This document shows, piece by piece, positions 51,071 to 60,008 of a stretch of 64,000 nucleotides of DNA. Below the pieces are notes generated by a model. That model saw nothing but the letters and a program-made list of their open reading frames with translations, made no database searches and was not told where the DNA came from. This DNA is from Hypericibacter sp963696655 (GTDB lineage Bacteria; Pseudomonadota; Alphaproteobacteria; Dongiales; Dongiaceae). The stretch is taken from NCBI GenBank assembly GCA_963696655.1, contig CAVOLB010000130.1, forward strand, positions 1-64,000, written 5' to 3'. Numbering within the stretch: position 1 is the stretch's first letter; each line of letters starts with the position of its first letter. The position numbers and the translations under genes are program-made.

Positions 51071-52987
51071 ATGACACTTGGGCGCCAGTCACCGAACAGT
51101 TCCTTGAACAAGCGGGTCATGCTGGTGCTGGGCGCCGTGCTGGCCATCCTGCTGGCGGCCAACGGCGCCATCTTCGGCCTCGTCGTCTGGCCGGCCTTCG
51201 TCGATGTCGAGCAGACCGCGGGCCAGAAGAACGTCAATCGGGTTGCCGACGCGCTCGCGGGCGAGCAGCAGAATCTGGAACGGGTCGCCCATGACTGGAG
51301 CGCCTGGGATCCGACCTACGAATATGTCGTGAAGCCCAACGACGAATATGACCGTCAGAGCTTCACCTTCGACGTGATGCGGGATCTCAATCTCAATCTG
51401 CTCGCCATCTACGACACCAGCGGCAAGATGGTCCGCACCGAGACCTACGATTTCGACACCGGCAAGGAGCTGACCGTCGGCACCTTCGCCCCGACGATTC
51501 CCGCCGACGACCCGCTGATGCTCCATGCCGAGGATCAGCAGGTCTCCGGGATCCTGCTCACGGAACACGGCCCGATGCTGCTGGCGGGCTACCCGATCCT
51601 GCAGAGCACCCGCGAGGGGCCCGTGCGCGGCACCCTCTTCATGGGCCGCTTCGTCAACAAGGCGATGGTCGACGGGCTGGTCAACCAGACCCACGTGCAG
51701 TTCGACGTCTTCCAGACGGACCAGACGGCGCTGCCCGCCGACCTCAAGGACGTCTCCAGCCGCTTGCTGAGCGGCAAGGATGACATCTTCAAGATCGCGG
51801 ACAGCAAGACGCTCGTTGCCTTCCATCTGCTGCCCACCATGCGCGACGGCGCGCCGCTGATGATCCAGGTCGAGACGCCGCGCGCCATCACCGGCATTGC
51901 CCGGACCACGCTCAGCATCGCCGGCATTTCCACCCTGGTGGCGGGCTTCCTGCTGATGGGGATGATGTGGCACATGCTGACCCGCCATATCGTGGTGCCG
52001 CTGAAGAAGTTGACGGCGCATGTGCTGGAGGTCGGCCAGACCGGCGACCTCACCAAGCGCCTGACGCTCGACCGCGACGACGAGATCGGCGTTCTGGCGC
52101 GCGAGTTCGACGCCGCCAACTCGCAGCTCGACAATGCCCGCAGGCGGCTGCTCGAGCAGTCCTATATGAGCGGCATGGCCGAGATCGCGGCCGGCGTGAT
52201 GCATAACATCCGCAACGCGTTGAGCCCCGTGGCCGTGACGCTCTGGAAGCTCTCCGAGACCGCGAGCGAGCCGCCGCCGGCCCATCTCGAGACGGCCCTG
52301 ACCGAATTGAAGTCCGACGCGCCGGCGCCCGAGCGGCGCGGCAAGCTGCTCGAATATGTGGAGGCGGCACTCCGCAAGCTCTTCGCCGAGCGCAAGCGCC
52401 TGGCGGAGGATCTCAAGGCCATCGGCGACCAGAACCGTCATATCGAGCAGATCCTGCAGGACCACACCGCCCTCAGCATGGGCGTCCGCCAGGCGGAGCC
52501 GGTGGCTCTGTCCAAGGTGGTCGAGGAATCGGCCAGGCTGCTGCCGGCCCGCGGCAATGCGGATATCCAGGTGACGTTCGGCCCCGGCCTGGCATCGCTG
52601 CCGCCGGTCCTCGGCAATCCGATCGTCCTGGCCCAGCTCCTGGGCAACCTCATCATGAACTCCGCCGAGGCGATCGCCGAAACCGGCCGGGGCACCGGCC
52701 GCATCACGATCGACGGCACGCTCGACAACAGCGGCGACCGGCCGATGGTTCGCATGACCGTCGGCGACGACGGCGTGGGCATCGACAAGGCCAACCTCAC
52801 CAACGTCTTCGAGCGCGGCTTCAGCACGAAACGCGACAAGACCGGCGGCCTCGGGCTGCACTGGTCCGCCAACAGCGTCGCCGCCATGGCGGGGCGCATG
52901 TATGCGGAAAGCGACGGCCCGGGCAAGGGCGCACAGATCCATGTGCTCCTGCCGACGGCAAGCCAGGCCCTGGGTGTGGCAGCATGA
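51071..52987 (+). CDS. CHASE4-type sensor histidine kinase
   Basis: 638 aa from the ATG at 51071 (GGGGG about 9 bp upstream; ATG 51062 also possible). TM1 MLVLGAVLAILLAANGAIFGLVVW, periplasmic CHASE4-like sensor (AHDWSAWDPTYEYVV...LNLLAIYDTSGKMVRTE), TM2 near 290, HAMP-like linker (LTRHIVVPLKKLTAHVLEVGQTGDL), then a His box EIAAGVMHNIRNALSPVAV and HATPase (LLGNLIMNSAEAI, GDDGVGID, STKRDKTGGLGLHWSAN). Its stop overlaps the next start (ATGATGA), coupling it to the receiver-kinase. It detects an extracytoplasmic signal; identity unknown. Confidence 0.87.
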   Translation: MTLGRQSPNSSLNKRVMLVLGAVLAILLAANGAIFGLVVWPAFVDVEQTAGQKNVNRVADALAGEQQNLERVAHDWSAWDPTYEYVVKPNDEYDRQSFTFDVMRDLNLNLLAIYDTSGKMVRTETYDFDTGKELTVGTFAPTIPADDPLMLHAEDQQVSGILLTEHGPMLLAGYPILQSTREGPVRGTLFMGRFVNKAMVDGLVNQTHVQFDVFQTDQTALPADLKDVSSRLLSGKDDIFKIADSKTLVAFHLLPTMRDGAPLMIQVETPRAITGIARTTLSIAGISTLVAGFLLMGMMWHMLTRHIVVPLKKLTAHVLEVGQTGDLTKRLTLDRDDEIGVLAREFDAANSQLDNARRRLLEQSYMSGMAEIAAGVMHNIRNALSPVAVTLWKLSETASEPPPAHLETALTELKSDAPAPERRGKLLEYVEAALRKLFAERKRLAEDLKAIGDQNRHIEQILQDHTALSMGVRQAEPVALSKVVEESARLLPARGNADIQVTFGPGLASLPPVLGNPIVLAQLLGNLIMNSAEAIAETGRGTGRITIDGTLDNSGDRPMVRMTVGDDGVGIDKANLTNVFERGFSTKRDKTGGLGLHWSANSVAAMAGRMYAESDGPGKGAQIHVLLPTASQALGVAA

Positions 52988-54336
52988 TGATCCCGGCACG
53001 CCCCATCTACCGCGTCCTGATCGCCGACGACGAACGCTCGGTTCTCGATGCCTATCGCACCGTCTTCGGCGACATCGCCGCGCCCCACGGGAACGACAAC
53101 CGGCTGGCCGATCTCGAAGGCGAGCTCTTCAACGCGACCGCGTCCGCCGCTGCGGATTCGACGCCGTTCTTCCAGCCGGTGCTTTGCCGACGCGGCGAAG
53201 AGGCGATCGACACCATCATGTCCGCCCGGCGGGATCGCATCGAGTTCCCGGTGGCCTTCCTCGATGTGCGCATGCCGCCCGGTATCGACGGCATCGAGAC
53301 GGCGGCGCGCATCCGGGCGCTCGACCCCGCGATCAACATCGTGATGGTCACCGCCTATGCGGACAAGCATCCGCGGCAGATCGCCGAGCTGGTCCAGCCC
53401 TTCGACAAGCTGTTCTATATCAACAAGCCGTTCCAGGCGACCGAGATCCAGCAGTTCGCGCTGGCGCTGAGCGAGAAATGGAAGGCCGAGCAGCAGCTGC
53501 GTCAGGTCAACCAGGATCTGCTGCTGCGCTGCCGCGAGCTCGAGGCCACGCATGCCAATCTCCGCGAGGCGCGCGAGCGGGCCGAAGCGGCCAGCCGGGC
53601 CAAGAGCATCTTTCTCGCCAACATGAGCCATGAGCTCCGCACGCCGCTCAACGCCGTCATCGGCTTCGCCGATGTCATGCGCAAGGAGACGTTCGGGCCG
53701 ATCGGCAACGAGCGCTACAAGGAATATCTCGACGACATCAGCCACAGCAGCGAGCATCTGCTCGAGGTGATCAACGACCTGCTGGATTTCTCCAAGATCG
53801 AGGCCGGCAAGCTCGAAGTCGTGGTCGAGGATGTCGATCTCGTCGACATGCTGATCAATGTCGCCAACATGCTGCGGCCCCAGGCCGATCAGCGGAAGGT
53901 CGCCCTCGACTACATCCCGCCGGCGGCAAACCTCGTCATTCGCGCCGATTCCTACCGCCTCCGGCAGGTCCTGCTGAACCTTCTCTCCAATGCCGTGAAG
54001 TTCACGCAAGCCTCAGGCCGCGTGACCGTCTCCGCCAGGATCCAGGATACGGGCGAGCTCTCCCTCTCGATCGCCGATACCGGCATCGGCATGTCGCCGA
54101 CCGACCTTTCGGCGGCGCTGGAGCCCTTCCAGCAGGTCGACCAGGGTCTGGCCCGCCGCTACGAAGGTACCGGCCTCGGGCTTCCGCTGGCCCGGCGCCT
54201 GTCCGAGCTCCTGGGGGCGAAGCTCGACCTGACCAGCGAGGTCGGCAAAGGCACCGAAGCGGTCGTCACCTTCCCGCGGAAACTCTATGCCGCGGCGGCA
54301 CGCCCGACGGGCAATTCGCCGGCGGCCGCGGAGTAA
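52984..54336 (+). CDS. Receiver-histidine kinase hybrid protein
   Basis: 450 aa. N-terminal receiver with acidic pocket IADDE, phospho-Asp94 in FLDVRMPPGIDG, Thr123 and Lys148 (INKPF); a ~35-residue insertion (about 30-65, GDIAAPHGNDNRLADLEGEL) follows the first helix, which is unusual. Then a coiled coil and a classical kinase: His216 in LANMSHELRTPLNAVIGF, N box LLNLLSNAVKF, G1 DTGIGM, G2 GTGLGLPLA. No DNA-binding or other output domain. The coupled sensor at 51071 probably phosphorylates this receiver, giving a relay whose final output lies elsewhere. Confidence 0.87.
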   Translation: MMIPARPIYRVLIADDERSVLDAYRTVFGDIAAPHGNDNRLADLEGELFNATASAAADSTPFFQPVLCRRGEEAIDTIMSARRDRIEFPVAFLDVRMPPGIDGIETAARIRALDPAINIVMVTAYADKHPRQIAELVQPFDKLFYINKPFQATEIQQFALALSEKWKAEQQLRQVNQDLLLRCRELEATHANLREARERAEAASRAKSIFLANMSHELRTPLNAVIGFADVMRKETFGPIGNERYKEYLDDISHSSEHLLEVINDLLDFSKIEAGKLEVVVEDVDLVDMLINVANMLRPQADQRKVALDYIPPAANLVIRADSYRLRQVLLNLLSNAVKFTQASGRVTVSARIQDTGELSLSIADTGIGMSPTDLSAALEPFQQVDQGLARRYEGTGLGLPLARRLSELLGAKLDLTSEVGKGTEAVVTFPRKLYAAAARPTGNSPAAAE

Positions 54337-54496
54337 CGGCCGCCCGGCTTCCCGATCGGCGTTTGCCGGTTCAAGGCACTTCGATCCTGTGCTACGCCCG
54401 TCCGGCCGATACCCGACGGGCCGTTCGAGTCTTCGAATGCCGCGCGGGCCACGGACGCAAGACGTCTCCCGGTCGACCCGCGGTGGAGAGCATCAC

Positions 54497-55363
54497 TTGA
54501 CCTCGACAGCCTTGCCGTCCATCGCCTGGCGCGGGCTCGCTTTGTCGATCGCCGGCGCCACGCTCATCAGCTTCGAGACGCTGCTGATTCGCCTCGTGCA
54601 GGCGGATCTCTGGACCATCGTCTGGTGGCGCGGCGTCCTGCTGGGCGCCACGATCGCGCTCTATGTGATCCTGTCGCAACGATCCCTGCGGTCGTTCCGC
54701 CTGCAAGGGCGGGCGGAAGCGGTCGCCGTGATGGCCTTTGCCGCCGCCGTGTTCTGTTTCGTCGCCGCCCTGCAGGCCACGACCGTGGCCAATACGCTGG
54801 TCATCGGCAGCGCCGCCCCCTTCATCGCGACGATCTTCAGCTGGGTCTTCCTGCGGGAACGGCCCCCGGCCGCCACCTGGGCCGTCGTCATCGGGCTGGT
54901 TGCGGGGCTCTTCATCATCTTCTTCGACAGCCTCAGCACCGGGCACTGGGCCGGCGATGTCTTCGCGCTGGGCTACGCCTCCTGCCTCGGCGCCTATTTC
55001 GTCGCTTTGCGGCGCTGCCGGGGCGAGGCCTTCTTCCCCATCATCGGCTATGGCGGGCTGCTCTCCGCCGCCCTGGCCTGGCCGCTCGCCTCGCCGGCTG
55101 TCATCTCCGCCAGCGACCTGAAGTTCCTGGCCCTGCTGGGCGTCCTGGTCGTGCCGCTCGCGACCATGCTCCTTTCGCGTGGGACCCAGCATCTCTCGGC
55201 CCCCGACGTCACCCTCATCCTGATGCTCGAGACGATCCTGGGGCCGCTCTGGGTGTGGACCGTTCTGGACGAGACCCCCGACGACGCGACGTTCGCCGGC
55301 GGTGCCTTGATCGTGGCCACGATCGTCGGCCATGCCTATATCGCGGCACGAAGGTCCGGCTGA
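54497..55363 (+). CDS. EamA/DMT-family transporter
   Basis: 288 aa from a TTG at 54497 (GGAGAGC upstream); the frame is open upstream but that part is Arg/Pro-rich. Ten hydrophobic segments in two EamA repeats, with FVAALQATTVANTLVIGSAAPFIATIFSWVFLRERPPAATW in the first and APDVTLILMLETILGPLWVWTVLDETPDD in the second, typical of drug/metabolite exporters. It stands 210 bp upstream of a heme-oxygenase-like gene and methyltransferase, and could export their product. Confidence 0.83.
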   Translation: MTSTALPSIAWRGLALSIAGATLISFETLLIRLVQADLWTIVWWRGVLLGATIALYVILSQRSLRSFRLQGRAEAVAVMAFAAAVFCFVAALQATTVANTLVIGSAAPFIATIFSWVFLRERPPAATWAVVIGLVAGLFIIFFDSLSTGHWAGDVFALGYASCLGAYFVALRRCRGEAFFPIIGYGGLLSAALAWPLASPAVISASDLKFLALLGVLVVPLATMLLSRGTQHLSAPDVTLILMLETILGPLWVWTVLDETPDDATFAGGALIVATIVGHAYIAARRSG

Positions 55364-55572
55364 ATCGCGTCGCCGTCGGAGTCCAGGTGCGGTCACGAAC
55401 GGTTAACCCTACCAAGGCGTCAATGCGCTCCGCCGCTTGTCGCCCGCGATGAGATCGAACGAATAAATGTCGATAAACATTGGATTCGTCGCGATTCGGT
55501 TTACGGGCTATTAAGCGAAATATGGTGGCATGGGAGTCTGTCTAATCCGACAAAATCCTTTCGGGGGCGACC

Positions 55573-56418
55573 ATGTCAAATCCCAGCTATGAACGCGGCA
55601 AATCGATCGACAATTCGCAGTATGCGCATGTCTCGATGCCGATCAGCGACAACATCGTCGCCCTCAAGGATGCGGTCTTCTCGCATCCGGCCGTCGGCAT
55701 TCTCAAGAAGTTCGAGGAGAACCTGAAGTCGCGGCTCCTGACCCGCGAGGAGATCCGCGTCCTGCTCGCTTCCGAGGGCATGTTCGTCCTCGAGGTGCCG
55801 CCCGGCATCGTCGCGCTCGCCAGCCGCATGACCGACGAATGGTTCAAGAAGGAGCCCTTCGCCGCCACCGGTCGCGCGGCGCGCATCCTCTTCGCCGCCG
55901 TCGACGAATACGGCCTCAACGACATGGAGCATGGTCTGCTGCCGAGCCATCACCAGCTCTATGTCGATATGGCCGCGCACTGGACCATCACGGCCAAGGA
56001 CCTGCTCGACGACCGTAACATCGTGCCCACGGCCAAGGAATTCTCCGCCACGATCGGCGACTATTACCGCACGCGCCCGATCATCGAAGCGCTGGGCTTC
56101 CATGTCGCGAACGAAGCCACGGCGCCGCTCGATTTCGGCGTGTTCCTGGCGACCTTCCGCGAATATCGCGAGCAGTATGGGCTCAAGGCGCAGAACGACC
56201 CGCATCTGAACTTCCTCCTCGTCCATGACGATGTCGAGGTTTCGCATCGCGAGATGGGCGTCGAGGCGGTCCAGCTCTATACGAATGGCGACCCCAAGCT
56301 CGTCTCCCAGGCGCGCCGCGGGGTCTTCGCCTATATGGAATGCTATGGCCGCTTCTTCGCCCAGCTGAACGACCGGATCTTCGGGCAGCAGGACACGCGC
56401 GCCCGCGCCCGCGCCTGA
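55573..56418 (+). CDS. Heme-oxygenase-like putative di-iron oxidase (HDO/iron-containing redox enzyme family)
   Basis: 281 aa, soluble. Candidate metal ligands match the HDO/CADD spacing: Glu119 and His126 (E-x6-H), Glu181 (62 residues after Glu119), then His218, Glu222 and His225 (H-x3-E-x2-H; normally H-x3-D-x2-H, so Glu replaces Asp). These enzymes use a di-iron centre and O2 for C-C cleavage, N-oxidation or similar steps in natural-product and cofactor synthesis. Next gene, 10 bp on, is an NNMT/PNMT-type methyltransferase, so both likely act on the same small molecule. Homology to TenA/PqqC-type proteins is the alternative. Confidence 0.7.
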   Translation: MSNPSYERGKSIDNSQYAHVSMPISDNIVALKDAVFSHPAVGILKKFEENLKSRLLTREEIRVLLASEGMFVLEVPPGIVALASRMTDEWFKKEPFAATGRAARILFAAVDEYGLNDMEHGLLPSHHQLYVDMAAHWTITAKDLLDDRNIVPTAKEFSATIGDYYRTRPIIEALGFHVANEATAPLDFGVFLATFREYREQYGLKAQNDPHLNFLLVHDDVEVSHREMGVEAVQLYTNGDPKLVSQARRGVFAYMECYGRFFAQLNDRIFGQQDTRARARA

Positions 56419-56428
56419 CGAGATCTTC

Positions 56429-57208
56429 GTGACCTTCCTGGACAGCACACCGGAGGACGTGTTCGCCTCGGGCGCCTATTGGCGGGAATATTACGCCGAG
56501 CTGGGCCACGAGAACGCGGCGGCCGGGGAGTTCCTGCATGAGATCGCAGGGCCTCTGGCCCGGACGCGACGCCTGCGCGTGCTCGATGCCGGCTGCGGCC
56601 CGACCGCGCTCTACTGGACCCTGTTCGTGCCCGGCGACAACGAGGTCGAGGGCTTCGATCTCAACCCCGCCAACATCGCGGCCGCGCGCCTGCAGCTCGA
56701 AAACGCCAAGCGCGGCGACACCGATGCGGCCCTCGCGCTGGCCGCGGAGCATGCCGTGGGGCTGCTGCGGCTCGAGGACAACGCCGCCGGCCATATCCGC
56801 CGGAAGGCCAAACAGATCAAATCCCTCGCGGTCGGCGATCTGACCCAGCCCTGGCCCGCCGCCGACGACCGGTTCGACTTCGTCCAATCCGTCTTTGCGC
56901 TCGAATGCCTGCCCCGTTGGGAGGAGTTCGAGCTTGCCCTGGGCGAAGCCTGCCGCGTGCTGAAGCCGGGCGGTCGCCTGGCGCTGGTCAATGTCTCGCG
57001 CACCGACGAATGGCATTGCGACGGGCGGGGCTTTCCGACCCTGAACTTGACCTGCGAACGGATGGAAGGCTGCATCGCGAAGGCGGGTCTGCGCCTGCTC
57101 CAGTGCCGCGAGGTCGAATCCCAGGACGTCTCCGTCCGGGACCAGGGTTATGGCAGCATCGTCCTGACCGCGGCCGAGAAGAGCCCGGGCCGACGACCCC
57201 GCGCCTGA
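56429..57208 (+). CDS. SAM-dependent methyltransferase, NNMT/PNMT/TEMT-like
   Basis: 259 aa from a GTG at 56429. SAM motif I is VLDAGCGPTALYWTLF, with acidic loop GFDLNP, and FDFVQSVFALECL later. The upstream YWREYY is the small-molecule N-methyltransferase (NNMT/PNMT/TEMT) signature, rare in bacteria outside biosynthetic clusters. It would N-, S- or O-methylate a small substrate. Only 10 bp follow the heme-oxygenase-like gene, so they are co-transcribed. Converges with the HtrA-like gene. Confidence 0.8.
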   Translation: MTFLDSTPEDVFASGAYWREYYAELGHENAAAGEFLHEIAGPLARTRRLRVLDAGCGPTALYWTLFVPGDNEVEGFDLNPANIAAARLQLENAKRGDTDAALALAAEHAVGLLRLEDNAAGHIRRKAKQIKSLAVGDLTQPWPAADDRFDFVQSVFALECLPRWEEFELALGEACRVLKPGGRLALVNVSRTDEWHCDGRGFPTLNLTCERMEGCIAKAGLRLLQCREVESQDVSVRDQGYGSIVLTAAEKSPGRRPRA

Positions 57209-57225
57209 GCCGTCACGCCGGCGCC

Positions 57226-58203
57226 TTAGCGCCTTTCCCGCAGAGTCACGGCCAGCTTTTCGACCCGCCCATGGCGGAGCACGGCGAGCTCGACCGCGCG
57301 CCCGATCCGATCGGCCCCCAGGAGCCGGATCAGATCGTCCGCACCCGTGACCGGCACGCCATCCAGCATGAGGATGATGTCGCCCGCCTTGAGCCCGGCC
57401 AGCTCGGCGGGGCCCTTCGGTTCGACCTCGCCGATCCGGACCGCCAGCGGTCCCGCCCCGGTCGCGACGGCGATCCGGCGCGGCAGCGGCAGGGTCTGCG
57501 CGGCGATGCCCAGATGGGCGCGGCGCACCCGGCCATGACCGATGAACTCGGTCACCACGAACAGGGCCGTGTTGCTGGAGACGGCGAAGCAGAGGCCCTG
57601 GGCGCCGCCGATCATGGCGGTGTTGATGCCGACCACCTCGCCCGAGGCCGACACCAGCGGCCCCCCGGAATTGCCCGGATTGAGCGCCGCGTCGGTCTGG
57701 ATCACGTCCTCGATCAGCCGACCCTTCTGCGAGCGCAGCGACCGGCCCAGCGCCGAGACCACGCCGGCCGTGACGGTCGACTCGAATCCCAGGGGATTGC
57801 CGATCGCCACCACCAGATGGCCGCGCTTCAGCTTCTTGGAATCGCCCAGCGCCGCCGCGGGGACCCCGCGTGGCAGCTCGGCGCGCAACAGCGCCAGATC
57901 GGTGTCCGGATCGTCGCCCAGCACCTGGGCTTCGGTCTCGCGGCCCTCGCTCAAGGCCAAGCGCACGCGGGACGCGCCGGCGACGACATGGCTGTTGGTC
58001 AGGACCAGCCCGTCATGGGCGATGATGACGCCCGATCCAATGCCGCCGCGCCGATCCTGGCCGCCGCTTTCCACGCGCACGACCGCCGGGCCGACGCGGT
58101 CGGCAATGTCGGTGACGACGCGCGAATAGGCATCGAGCGGCGTTTCTTCCGAGCCCGGGGTGGCAGCATCGTCGGCCTGAGCGAGGTTGGTATCATCCAG
58201 CAT
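57226..58203 (-). CDS. HtrA/Deg-like serine protease (S1C) with PDZ domain, no signal peptide
   Basis: 325 aa. Catalytic triad His in LVLTNSHVVAGA, Asp in DPDTDLALLRAE, Ser in NPGNSGGPLVSASG. A C-terminal PDZ domain (about 225-320, GPAELAGLKAGDIILMLDGVPV). The N-terminus is acidic (MLDDTNLAQADDAATPG) with no signal or TM, so it appears cytoplasmic, unlike DegP/DegQ. Preceded on the same strand by a LuxR-type HTH fragment. Such signal-less S1C proteins often sit beside LuxR regulators; the reason is not known. Confidence 0.83.
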   Translation of the reverse strand: MLDDTNLAQADDAATPGSEETPLDAYSRVVTDIADRVGPAVVRVESGGQDRRGGIGSGVIIAHDGLVLTNSHVVAGASRVRLALSEGRETEAQVLGDDPDTDLALLRAELPRGVPAAALGDSKKLKRGHLVVAIGNPLGFESTVTAGVVSALGRSLRSQKGRLIEDVIQTDAALNPGNSGGPLVSASGEVVGINTAMIGGAQGLCFAVSSNTALFVVTEFIGHGRVRRAHLGIAAQTLPLPRRIAVATGAGPLAVRIGEVEPKGPAELAGLKAGDIILMLDGVPVTGADDLIRLLGADRIGRAVELAVLRHGRVEKLAVTLRERR

Positions 58204-58210
58204 GGTCGTC

Positions 58211-58447
58211 TCACAGATGGATCACACCCGGCCGCGCCGCGTGAGCGACGGCATCGGTGCGGCCGGTCGCGTCGAGCTTGTCCAGAAGCGAGCCGACATG
58301 GAGTATGGCGGTATGAACCGAGATTCCGAGGCGTTGAGCGATCGACTTGTTCGATGCGCCCTCGGCCAAGAGCGTGAGGACCTTGAGTTCCCGAGGCGTG
58401 AAACCCGCCTCGCCGTCGAGAGATGGTGACGGCTCCGGCAAGGTCAA
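58211..58447 (-). CDS. LuxR-type HTH fragment
   Basis: 78 aa from a TTG at 58447. Contains a full GerE/LuxR HTH: FTPRELKVLTLLAEGASNKSIAQRLGISVHTAILHVGSLLDKL. No receiver or sensor domain is in frame; in-frame stops lie a short way upstream and no clear N-terminal domain is visible in the other frames. Either a stand-alone HTH or a decayed NarL-type response regulator. It ends 7 bp before the HtrA-like start, so they are co-transcribed. Confidence 0.6.
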   Translation of the reverse strand: MTLPEPSPSLDGEAGFTPRELKVLTLLAEGASNKSIAQRLGISVHTAILHVGSLLDKLDATGRTDAVAHAARPGVIHL

Positions 58448-58702
58448 GACGGCGTCGTCCGGCTCGCCTGGCGCGGCCAGCCGCAGGCCCCTATGTGAGC
58501 ATGCCCGCGCCGATCACCAACTGCCCGGATGGACAGGCCGGGAAAGAGGCGAAGATCCCGCCGCCCGTCAGATCGGCCGCCATAGCCATGGCCGTCGGCG
58601 GCGATCCCGTCGGCCGTGGGGGCAGCGGCGGTGTTCTTGATCCTGGTCAATGCGCCGGCGTCTGGAACCCCGCATTTTATAAGCCATATTGGGAGTCGGG
58701 CG

Positions 58703-59989
58703 ATGAACAAGCAGATTGGGACACGGGCGGATTTGCGCGTCGCGGTCGCGCCGGGATCCGACTCCACCCCGGTCCGCGGCAAGCGCCACGGGCGCTCGCT
58801 GTTGATCGCCGGTATCCTTCTGGTCGTCCTCCTCGTCCTTGGCGGCGGAGCGGCGTGGTGGAGCCTGCGCGGGCCGGCCCCCGTTCGCTATCTGACCGTT
58901 CCGGTCACGCGCGGCGACGTGGCGCGCGCCGTCACCGCCACCGGCACCGTCAATCCCGAGCTCACGATCATCGTCGGATCCTATGTCTCCGGCGTGATCC
59001 AGAAGCTCTATTGCGATTACAACACCCAGGTGAAAGCGGGGCAGATCTGCGCCAAGATCGACCCGCGCCCCTACCAGATGATCGTCAATCAGGACGAGGC
59101 CATTCTCGACGTCGCCAAGGCGCAGCTCGAGAAGGACAAGGCAAACCTGACCTATGCAAAACTCAGCCTGGATCGGACGGTCACGCTGACTCACCGGGAA
59201 TTCTCCTCCCAGGACGCTGCCGACAGCGCCAGGAATGCCTACGACCAGGCCGTGGCGCAGATCGGGCTCGACCAGGCGATGATCGAGCAGCGCCAGGCGG
59301 AGCTCGACGCGGCCAACGTCAACCTCGGCTATACCGACATTGTCTCGCCGGTCGACGGTACTGTCGTGTCCCGCAACGTGACCCAGGGGCAGACTGTCGC
59401 CGCCAGCTTCCAGACGCCGACTCTCTTTCTGATCGCGACCGATCTCACCAAGATGCAGGTCGACACCAATATCAGCGAAAGCGACATCGGCGGCGTCAAG
59501 GAGGGCGACAGAGCGAGCTTCACCGTCGACGCCTTTCCCAACCGCGTATTCGAAGGAACGGTGACCCAGGTCCGTCAGTCGCCGCAGTCGGTGCAGAACG
59601 TCGTGACCTTCGATGCTGTCGTCAGCGTTGACAATGGCGATCTGGCGCTGAAGCCGGGCATGACCGCCTCGACGCGGATCGTTACCGAACAAAGAAAAGA
59701 CGTGCTGCGCGTCCCGAACCAGGCCCTGCGCTACGTGCCCGGCGGAGTCATAGATTCCACGAGCGCGGCGACCGGCGATGCGCCGGGCTCGCCCCCCTCG
59801 AACGGTACCGGAGAGGCGCAGCTCTGGGTGCTGCGCGACGGAACGCCTGTCGCGATTTCGGTCGTCATCGGTCTCGACGACGACAGTTTCACCGAGATCG
59901 CCAAGGGCGCGCTCGAACCCGGCGATCTGGCGATCGTGGCCGCGGAACAAGGCAGCGATCCGGAGCTGCAACCTTTGCCGCGGCCCTGA
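58703..59989 (+). CDS. HlyD/MacA-type periplasmic adaptor of an ABC efflux pump
   Basis: 428 aa from the ATG at 58703 (GGGAG upstream). Single N-terminal TM (SLLIAGILLVVLLVLGG), MFP fold: beta-barrel/lipoyl start GTVNPELTIIVGSYVSGVIQKLY, alpha-helical hairpin near 150-210, and IVSPVDGTVVSRNVTQGQTV lipoyl half. Bridges the inner-membrane MacB-like pump to an outer-membrane channel; no TolC gene is in the window. Twenty bp upstream of the MacB-like gene. Confidence 0.88.
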   Translation: MNKQIGTRADLRVAVAPGSDSTPVRGKRHGRSLLIAGILLVVLLVLGGGAAWWSLRGPAPVRYLTVPVTRGDVARAVTATGTVNPELTIIVGSYVSGVIQKLYCDYNTQVKAGQICAKIDPRPYQMIVNQDEAILDVAKAQLEKDKANLTYAKLSLDRTVTLTHREFSSQDAADSARNAYDQAVAQIGLDQAMIEQRQAELDAANVNLGYTDIVSPVDGTVVSRNVTQGQTVAASFQTPTLFLIATDLTKMQVDTNISESDIGGVKEGDRASFTVDAFPNRVFEGTVTQVRQSPQSVQNVVTFDAVVSVDNGDLALKPGMTASTRIVTEQRKDVLRVPNQALRYVPGGVIDSTSAATGDAPGSPPSNGTGEAQLWVLRDGTPVAISVVIGLDDDSFTEIAKGALEPGDLAIVAAEQGSDPELQPLPRP

Positions 59990-60008
59990 GGCAAGGCTCC
60001 GCCCCCGC

